DNA from: Candidatus Krumholzibacteriota bacterium
GTDB lineage: Bacteria; Krumholzibacteriota; Krumholzibacteriia; Krumholzibacteriales; Krumholzibacteriaceae
Reading direction: 5' to 3'
NCBI GenBank assembly: GCA_030672805.1
Contig: DAOVFR010000106.1
Span: 1 to 7,997 of the forward strand
DNA: 7,997 bases
Shown: in pieces, positions 1 through 5,239 of the stretch
Position numbering within the stretch: position 1 is the stretch's first letter
How the letters are laid out: each line of letters begins with the position of its first letter
Made by a program: the position numbers and the translations under genes
The notes under the pieces: model-generated
What the model was told of the DNA's origin: nothing
What the model saw: the letters and a program-made list of their open reading frames with translations, nothing else
The model's database searches: none

Positions 1-800
1 CGTGCGTTCAGACAGATGTTGAGAAGCGCCTGCCGGAGCTGCGTCTCGTTTCCCATGACACGTGCCGTGAGAGGGGAGATACTTGTCTCTATCGTTATCG
101 AACGGTCGAATGTTCGTACCAGGAGCTCTTTGGTGTTCTTCACCACCTGCGCGGGGGAGATGACCCTCAGCGGTGTCTCTCTGCTGCTGCTCATGTCGAG
201 AAGTTGCCGGCTCAAATTCGCGGCGCTCTCCGCGGCGCTCGAGATCATATCGATGACGCGCGGCTCGTCGCTGTCCCGCTCGGCCGTTTTCCTGAGCAGG
301 GAAGAATAACCGATGATGCTTCCTATCAGGTTGTTGAAGTCGTGGGCTGCGCCGGCGGCAAGTTCCCCGATCGAGTTGATCCGCTGGGAATGGGCAAGCT
401 GATGTCTCAGCTTGTTCGTCTCCGTTGTGTCCTCGATGATCATCATCACGCGGTTCCGCTCGCCGCGGAGACCGCGGAGATACAAATTGGCGCTCCGGCT
501 CGTCCCGTGCAACGAGTACCCGATGCCGCGCAGGGTCCGCGAGCCTCCCATCTCGAGAGTCTCGATTATCGAGAGAAGCAATTTCTCCGCGCGCAGAAGA
601 GAGAACGGAAGTACGATCGATACGTGCTCGCCAATCACTTCCGGCCAGCTCAGCGAAACGAATTTCAGGAATGCTCTGTTCGCGAAATTGATGAGCAGTC
701 CGTCGTCGAGCACGGTTACGCAGGATGGGATGTGCCGGGCGATTGTTTCGTCGAGGAGCTTCAGCTCGTCCGGTCCGTATTCGATACATGCAGCGTTCAT
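1..800 (-). CDS. PAS-domain sensor histidine kinase, 3' end outside window
   Basis: Reading leftward from the ATG at 800-798, 266 codons are open and the frame is still open at the window edge, so the ATP-binding domain is mostly missing. Residues about 20-125 look like a PAS-type sensory domain (VTVLDDGLLINFANRAFLKF, then VMMIIEDTTE). The dimerisation/phosphoacceptor helix follows: LAAGAAHDFNNLIGS puts the phosphorylated His at 153. The window ends inside the N-box (LRQALLNICLNA, Asn265). The HDFNN motif is typical of HPK4-type and hybrid kinases, not of NtrB (HEIKNPLGG), so proximity to glnA does not make it NtrB. No membrane segment or signal peptide is visible, so it is probably cytoplasmic. 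The start is the first ATG after an in-frame TGA (about 854-852); its Shine-Dalgarno is poor. Whether a receiver domain follows cannot be seen. The ligand is unknown. Confidence 0.9.
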   Translation of the reverse strand, partial: MNAACIEYGPDELKLLDETIARHIPSCVTVLDDGLLINFANRAFLKFVSLSWPEVIGEHVSIVLPFSLLRAEKLLLSIIETLEMGGSRTLRGIGYSLHGTSRSANLYLRGLRGERNRVMMIIEDTTETNKLRHQLAHSQRINSIGELAAGAAHDFNNLIGSIIGYSSLLRKTAERDSDEPRVIDMISSAAESAANLSRQLLDMSSSRETPLRVISPAQVVKNTKELLVRTFDRSITIETSISPLTARVMGNETQLRQALLNICLNA

Positions 801-857
801 AAGTGTGCGAGAACCACCGCAATCTGTTGTGTGTAAAGGAATTTTGCGCTTTCATGC

Positions 858-886
858 ATCATCTCAATTAGTCCGCGGCTTGTCAA
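858..886 (-). promoter_or_regulatory. Putative sigma70 promoter of the histidine kinase gene
   Basis: On the minus strand a perfect -35 box TTGACA (886-881) is followed after exactly 17 bp by GATGAT (863-858), four of six matches to the -10 consensus. Transcription would start near 850 and leave a leader of about 50 nt before the ATG at 800. The -35 box directly abuts the left arm of the inverted repeat at 887-910. This is a sequence match only. Confidence 0.5.
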
Positions 887-910
887 GATAAAGGGAGCAG
901 CGACATTTAT
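887..910 (-). repeat. GTCGCTG repeat, copy A (left arm of inverted repeat)
   Basis: Read on the minus strand, this copy begins ATAAAT, carries GTCGCTG (904-898), and ends CTCCCTTTATC. It matches the plus-strand copy at 977-1001 over about 20 positions, with small gaps next to the GTCGCTG core. The two copies therefore form a long imperfect inverted repeat with a 66-bp interior. The copy also has ATAAA/TTTAT ends that are complementary to each other. It may be an operator or one end of a small REP- or MITE-like element. Confidence 0.55.
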
Positions 911-941
911 TCCGTTATAACCCGCACCTTGCGAATCATGG

Positions 942-960
942 AAAAAGGTCGCTGTTCTAT
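942..960 (+). repeat. GTCGCTG repeat, copy B (inner, degenerate)
   Basis: An A-run, then GTCGCTGT (948-955), then TCTAT. It has the same orientation as the copy at 977-1001: the eight-base GTCGCTGT core recurs exactly 37 bp downstream (985-992), again preceded by a run of A. The 3' part (TCTATTT) only loosely resembles the CTCC-TTTAT tail of the two outer copies. A perfect 8-bp palindrome, GTTATAAC (914-921), lies between this copy and copy A. Confidence 0.4.
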
Positions 961-976
961 TTGCCGGCCATGACGG

Positions 977-1001
977 ATAAAAAAGTCGCTGTCTCCTTTA
1001 T
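977..1001 (+). repeat. GTCGCTG repeat, copy C (right arm of inverted repeat)
   Basis: Begins ATAAAAAA, carries GTCGCTGT (985-992), then CTCCTTTAT. It is the plus-strand partner of the inverted copy at 887-910 and a longer version of the copy at 942-960. It ends 7 bp before the -35 box of the putative glnA promoter, so a bound protein here would touch RNA polymerase. Confidence 0.55.
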
Positions 1002-1008
1002 TAATGTG

Positions 1009-1036
1009 TTGACGCGCATGCCGGACTGCTTATAGA
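1009..1036 (+). promoter_or_regulatory. Putative sigma70 promoter of glnA
   Basis: TTGACG (1009-1014, five of six to the -35 consensus) is followed after 16 bp by TATAGA (1031-1036, four of six to the -10 consensus). Transcription would start near 1043, giving a leader of about 45 nt. A second TATAGA at 1046-1051 has no good -35 box at the right distance. I searched 840-1087 for the GG-N10-GC layout of sigma54 promoters, common upstream of proteobacterial glnA, and found none. Confidence 0.5.
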
Positions 1037-1072
1037 GATGTATGTTATAGAAGGGCAGCGGATGATATTCAC

Positions 1073-1082
1073 GGAAAGGCGG
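1073..1082 (+). promoter_or_regulatory. Ribosome binding site of glnA
   Basis: The purine-rich GGAAAGGCGG ends 5 bp before the ATG at 1088. The GGAAAGG part is 8 bp from the ATG. This supports the 1088 start. No ATG, GTG or TTG lies in frame within the preceding 60 bases. Confidence 0.65.
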
Positions 1083-1087
1083 ACCCG

Positions 1088-2506
1088 ATGGGAAGAACAT
1101 CAGCAGAGGTTGTAGAGCTTGCCCGTTCGAGCGGGGCGGAGTTTGTAGACATCAAGTTCATGGACTTTCCGGGAATGTGGCAGCATTTCTCGATTCCCAT
1201 CGGCAGATTCTCGGAGGATACCCTTGTCAGTGGTATTGGTTTCGATGGTTCGAGCATCAGGGGATGGAAGAACATCAACGAGAGTGATATGCTCGTCATT
1301 CCGGATCCTGACACAGCCTTCATGGATCCATTCTACAAGCATCCAACGCTCAGCCTGATCGGCAACATTCACGATCCGATAACGAGAGAACCGTACCTGC
1401 GCGACCCCCGGTTCATAGCTCGCAAGGCGGAGCAGTATCTCGCCGGAACCGGGATCGCCGATCGCGCCTATTTCGGTCCGGAGGCGGAGTTCTTTATCTT
1501 CGACGATGTCCGTTACGCACAGAACGAGTTCAGTGGTTTCTACATGGTCGATTCAGGGGAAGGGGCATGGAATACGGCCCGCGAGGAAAGTCCGAATCTC
1601 GGTTACAAGGCGAGGTTCAAGGAAGGCTACTTCCCCGTCCCGCCCACCGATTCCCTCCAGGATCTGAGGAGCGAGATCGTCAAGAGGCTTATCGAGTGCG
1701 GTCTCTCGCCCGAGGTTCAGCACCACGAGGTCGCAACCGCCGGCCAGGGTGAGATCGACCTCCGCTACGATACGCTCGTACGGATGGGCGACTCGCTCGC
1801 CATCTTCAAGTACGTTGTAAAGAATACAGCGGTTGCGAACGGAAAGACGGCCACTTTCATGCCGAAACCGATCTACGGTGATAACGGTTCGGGCATGCAT
1901 GTTAATATCTCGCTCTGGAAGGGAGAGACAAACCTTTGCAACGGGCCTGAATACGCGGGCCTGAGCGAGATGGGGCTGTACTTCATCGGCGGGCTGCTCG
2001 CTCACGCTCCCGCCCTGCTCGCGTTGACGAACGCAACGACGAACTCCTTCAAGCGTCTCGTTCCCGGCTTCGAGGCGCCGGTAAACCTTGCCTACTCACA
2101 GCGGAACAGGAGCGCGGCGATCAGGATTCCGGTCTACTCCGAGAAACCTGAGACGAAACGGATCGAGTTCAGGTGCCCCGATGCGACCGGCAATTCCTAC
2201 CTGACGCTTGCGGCGGTGTTGATGGCGGGTCTCGACGGGATCGATAACCGGATTCACCCGGGCGAGCCGCTCGACAAGAACATCTATGACATGCCGCCCG
2301 ATGAGCTCGTCAACGTGAAGAAGACGCCGCCCGACCTCGCGTCGGCGCTCGCGGCGCTCGAACAGGACCATGAGTTCCTTCTCAGGGGGGATGTCTTCAC
2401 GCGGGACGTTGTGAAGACCTGGATCGAATACAAGCGGGAGAACGAGGTTAATCCGGTTCGCAGCCGGCCCCACCCGTACGAATTCTGTCTCTACTTCGAC
2501 GTATAG
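1088..2506 (+). CDS. glnA: Type I glutamine synthetase (GSI-beta, adenylylatable)
   Basis: Encodes glutamine synthetase, the cytoplasmic dodecamer that condenses glutamate and ammonia using ATP. The product has 472 residues, close to E. coli GlnA (469). Visible landmarks are the N-terminal beta-grasp region with GFDGSSI (Asp53); catalytic metal ligands Glu132 and Glu134 in FGPEAEFF; HHEV with Glu214; GQGE with Glu222; the GSGMHVNISLW motif with His271; the PGFEAPVNLAYSQRNRSAAI flap with Glu329; and RIEFRCPD near the active site. IYDMPPDE places the adenylylation tyrosine at 400. Length and this site mark the I-beta subclass. No key residue appears missing. glnD follows after 41 bp on the same strand, and glnE nearby would supply the adenylyltransferase, so activity is presumably set by the PII cascade. 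The PAS-kinase gene is divergent upstream. Function is near certain. Confidence 0.97.
   Translation: MGRTSAEVVELARSSGAEFVDIKFMDFPGMWQHFSIPIGRFSEDTLVSGIGFDGSSIRGWKNINESDMLVIPDPDTAFMDPFYKHPTLSLIGNIHDPITREPYLRDPRFIARKAEQYLAGTGIADRAYFGPEAEFFIFDDVRYAQNEFSGFYMVDSGEGAWNTAREESPNLGYKARFKEGYFPVPPTDSLQDLRSEIVKRLIECGLSPEVQHHEVATAGQGEIDLRYDTLVRMGDSLAIFKYVVKNTAVANGKTATFMPKPIYGDNGSGMHVNISLWKGETNLCNGPEYAGLSEMGLYFIGGLLAHAPALLALTNATTNSFKRLVPGFEAPVNLAYSQRNRSAAIRIPVYSEKPETKRIEFRCPDATGNSYLTLAAVLMAGLDGIDNRIHPGEPLDKNIYDMPPDELVNVKKTPPDLASALAALEQDHEFLLRGDVFTRDVVKTWIEYKRENEVNPVRSRPHPYEFCLYFDV
2285..2287 (+). other. Adenylylation-site codon (Tyr400 of GlnA)
   Basis: TAT codon for Tyr400 in KNIYDMPPDE, aligned by motif with Tyr397 of E. 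coli GlnA (NLYDLPPEE). In the established system GlnE attaches AMP here and inactivates the subunit. Its conservation supports a working GlnE-GlnA pair. Confidence 0.85.
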
Positions 2507-2547
2507 TATGGTTCGGTCTTTTCGGACGACCCGGTACGGAACGAATC

Positions 2548-5193
2548 ATGGCGATGATAACCTTGAAAAAGAAGGAGCTTCCAGGTCTTCCGAAGGGACG
2601 CGGCAGGGAAGAGATGACCTTCTTTGCCGGCCGTGTCCGCGAGGTGTACAGGGACTTTCTCGGGAAGCTCGCGAAGCAGCACCGTGCCGGTGCGTCCGGC
2701 CTCGAGACGGCCCGTTCCTGCTCGTCGGGAGTGGAGATCATCGTGGAGCATCTCTACGGTTCGCTCCTCGAGTGGATGGGAGGGAAGGTGAGAAGGGTTC
2801 CCGCGATCGTCGCGCTTGGCGGTTTCGGGCGCAGGGAGCTTTCCCCGCAGAGTGATGTCGACCTGCTCTTCCTTTGGGGCAAGAAGGAAGGGCGCGAGGC
2901 GAGTGTTTTCGCCGGCTACCTCGTGCGGATGATGTGGGATGCGGGACTCCATCTCGGGCATTCCGTCAGGACCATGTCCGAGCTGCGCAGGGCCCTCCGA
3001 AAGGATCTCGATCTCAAAACCGCACTTCTCGACGGGCGATGGATCTGTGGTGACGATGACCTCAAACGCCAACTCGCCGGACTCAAGGCGGAGATCCGCG
3101 GGCGCGAGAGCGGCGAGCTGCTCAGCGCAAAGCTCGATGAGGCCAGAAAGCGCTGGAGTAAATTCGGCAACAGCTACCACCTGATCGAGCCGAACATCAA
3201 GGAAAGCCCGGGGGGCTTGCGTGATTACCAGACGATTCGATGGGTCGGAATGGTCCTTCCGTGGGAGGGGACGTTCAGGGGTCTCTACCGCCTCGCCATC
3301 ATCGACAAGGCGGAGATCCGCGACATCCAGGCTGCGTTCGATTTCCTCGTTCGCACGAGGAACGAGGTGAACTTCCTTTCCAGGAGCAGCTCCACCGTTC
3401 TCACGGTCGAGATACAGCGCCTCGTCGCAAACGGGCTCGGCTACAGGAACCGCAGCGGGTTCCTCGCCGTCGAGCGGTTCATGCGCGATTATTACTCGAA
3501 CACGAGGGCGATCTACAGGGTGCTGGAGCGGATTCTCGATGAGATACGTGGAAAGGGAAACCTTCGTATCATCGACGGCGCCCTGTACCGGAGGGTCGGC
3601 ACGAAGGGTCTCGACCAGCTCGACCTTCGGCTCAAGAAGGAAAAACTGAAGGCCGATCCACTCTTTGTCTTCAAGGAGCAGATGCGGACCGGCAAGCGAT
3701 TCTCGCCCCATCTCGAGCGGCGGATCCGCACCGGGTTCAAGGCCGGGGAGCCGGGTGCCGCGATGGTGAGAAAGATGAGAACCTCGTTCATCGAGCTGCT
3801 CACGATACCGGGCAAAAAAGCGCCCGTTATCAGGAGCATGCATGAACTGGGTGTCCTCAAGCGCATCTTCCCGACATTCGAGAAGCTCACGTGCCTTAAA
3901 CGGTACGATCTCTACCACCAGTACACCACCGACGAGCACAGCCTTCAAGCGATCGCCTATCTCGAGGAACTCGGTGAGAAGGAAAGCGGTCTCCTGCCGA
4001 GGATATTCAGCGAGGTGGCCGAGAAAACGGAGCTCTACCTGGCCACACTGCTTCATGACATCGGCAAGGTCAGATCGGGCGGACACGCGCTGGCGGGCGC
4101 GAAGATGGCGGATAGGATACTCAAGCGGTTCCCGATCTCCGAGCGGAGCCGCAGGCTGATCTGCTTCCTGATACGTAACCACCTGCTGTTGACGCATTTC
4201 AGCCAGCGGCGCGACATGGAGGACCGGGATACGAGTCTTCTCTTCATCAAGGCGATCGAAAACCACCTGAATCTCAAGCTCCTCTATATTATCACATACA
4301 CGGATCTCCGGGCGACCGGCACGGGCATCTGGACCGGCTGGAAGGAGAAGCTCCTCGAGGATCTCTACTTCAAGGCGAGCAGAGTGCTGGCCGAGAAGAC
4401 GGAGCTCAAAACCGCTTACGGAAACGTTCTTGCCAGGCGGAAGGGAAGGATACTCACCAGCTGTGAAGACGGCGACACGCGGACAAAAATGGAAAAGCAC
4501 CTCGACGGGCTTCCCGACCGTTACGCAATGATCATGTCGCCCGTCCAGGCGAGATCACATGTGGCGATGATCGAAGAACTTGATGTGAAGCTCGCAGTTC
4601 ACAGGATCAGGAAGCTTAAACATTCGCTGGAACTTACCGTCTGTACGCATGACAGGCCGTTCAGACTCTCGCAGATCTGCGGCGTAATAACGATTAACGA
4701 TCTCAATATCCTTGATGCGTACGCCTTCACCAGAAATGATGGCGTTGTAATAGACCTCTTTCATATCGAGGGTATCGGTGGGAACCTGTCCCTTTCATCC
4801 GAGGACCGGCACAGGCTGAAAAAGAGTCTCAATTCGGTGCTGGGCGACAAAACCGACCTCGAAAAAGAGTGCCGCTTGCACGTCGAGCGGTGGAAGCGGC
4901 GCATGGAAGCGCGGATCCCGGTACCGTGCAGCGTCGAGTTCGAGAACGAGCTTTCCCGCGAGAGCACGATCATCGACATCACGGCACAGGACCGCCCCGG
5001 TCTTCTCTACCGGGTTACGCACGTGCTGAGCGAAGAAGGTCTCGACATCCAGAGCGCCCAGATCACAACGCGCGGCGGTGTCGTTGAAGATTCATTCTAC
5101 GTGAAGACACTCGACCGGAAGAAGATCGGCAGCCTCTCAACCATGCGAAGGATCCGCCAGCGCCTCATGGCCGAACTCGAGGACGGTTCCTGA
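2548..5193 (+). CDS. glnD: Bifunctional PII uridylyltransferase / uridylyl-removing enzyme
   Basis: Encodes GlnD, the cytoplasmic glutamine sensor that uridylylates PII when glutamine is low and removes UMP when it is high. The 881 residues match E. coli GlnD (890). Domain order: nucleotidyltransferase with LGGFGRRELSPQSDVDLL (residues 90-107, catalytic Asp103 and Asp105); the GlnD linker with ESPGGLRDYQTIRW (219-232); an HD phosphohydrolase with metal ligands His464 (DEHS), His503-Asp504 (LLHDIGK) and Asp586 (YTDLRATG); then two ACT domains at about 694-740 (TVCTHDRPFRLSQI) and 807-855 (ITAQDRPGLLYRV), where glutamine binds. Both activities look intact. The start at 2548 is the first in-frame ATG after glnA; its Shine-Dalgarno is weak (ACGGAACGA), and an ATG two codons later is possible. 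The 41-bp gap implies cotranscription with glnA. Its substrate PII is not in the window. Confidence 0.96.
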   Translation: MAMITLKKKELPGLPKGRGREEMTFFAGRVREVYRDFLGKLAKQHRAGASGLETARSCSSGVEIIVEHLYGSLLEWMGGKVRRVPAIVALGGFGRRELSPQSDVDLLFLWGKKEGREASVFAGYLVRMMWDAGLHLGHSVRTMSELRRALRKDLDLKTALLDGRWICGDDDLKRQLAGLKAEIRGRESGELLSAKLDEARKRWSKFGNSYHLIEPNIKESPGGLRDYQTIRWVGMVLPWEGTFRGLYRLAIIDKAEIRDIQAAFDFLVRTRNEVNFLSRSSSTVLTVEIQRLVANGLGYRNRSGFLAVERFMRDYYSNTRAIYRVLERILDEIRGKGNLRIIDGALYRRVGTKGLDQLDLRLKKEKLKADPLFVFKEQMRTGKRFSPHLERRIRTGFKAGEPGAAMVRKMRTSFIELLTIPGKKAPVIRSMHELGVLKRIFPTFEKLTCLKRYDLYHQYTTDEHSLQAIAYLEELGEKESGLLPRIFSEVAEKTELYLATLLHDIGKVRSGGHALAGAKMADRILKRFPISERSRRLICFLIRNHLLLTHFSQRRDMEDRDTSLLFIKAIENHLNLKLLYIITYTDLRATGTGIWTGWKEKLLEDLYFKASRVLAEKTELKTAYGNVLARRKGRILTSCEDGDTRTKMEKHLDGLPDRYAMIMSPVQARSHVAMIEELDVKLAVHRIRKLKHSLELTVCTHDRPFRLSQICGVITINDLNILDAYAFTRNDGVVIDLFHIEGIGGNLSLSSEDRHRLKKSLNSVLGDKTDLEKECRLHVERWKRRMEARIPVPCSVEFENELSRESTIIDITAQDRPGLLYRVTHVLSEEGLDIQSAQITTRGGVVEDSFYVKTLDRKKIGSLSTMRRIRQRLMAELEDGS

Positions 5194-5198
5194 GCGGC

Positions 5199-5222
5199 GG
5201 CCCCGGGTGATCCCCGGCAGCC
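5199..5222. terminator. GC hairpin between convergent glnD and glnE
   Basis: Within the 46-bp convergent gap, CCGGG (5203-5207) pairs with CCCGG (5213-5217) around a five-base loop. An outer GGC/GCC pair (5199-5201 with 5220-5222) extends the stem across a small internal loop. No T-run follows on either strand, so this is not a standard intrinsic terminator. It could still slow polymerase or protect 3' ends for both transcripts. Confidence 0.3.
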
Positions 5223-5239
5223 TGACGGGATCGTGCGCC

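Noticed and set aside
267..277. Extra match GTCGCTGTCCC to the intergenic repeat core
   Set aside because: It lies inside the kinase coding region, where it encodes ordinary residues (RDSDE), and lacks the A-run and TTTAT flanks. A chance match to the short core is the simplest explanation.
204..836. Plus-strand open frames opposite the histidine kinase
   Set aside because: The minus strand carries a clear PAS and HDFNN kinase reading continuously through 800-1. The plus-strand frames are its antisense shadows and show no motifs.
840..1087. Sigma54 promoter upstream of glnA
   Set aside because: I checked the GG dinucleotides for GC at the required ten-base spacing and found none. The nearest candidates are off by one and lack the TGGCAC/TTGC context.
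2511..2542. Possible hairpin in the glnA-glnD gap (GGTC/GACC with outer GTTC/GAAC)
   Set aside because: The stem is only four base pairs with a nine-base loop and a seven-base one-sided bulge before the outer pair, and no T-run follows. It is too weak to call an attenuator or terminator.
2491..4500. A 669-codon open frame antisense to glnD
   Set aside because: It lies wholly opposite a confidently identified gene with intact motifs. Its composition (rich in Glu, Arg, Pro, Leu) is what the complement of GC-rich coding sequence with strong third-position bias gives. It shows no recognisable domain.
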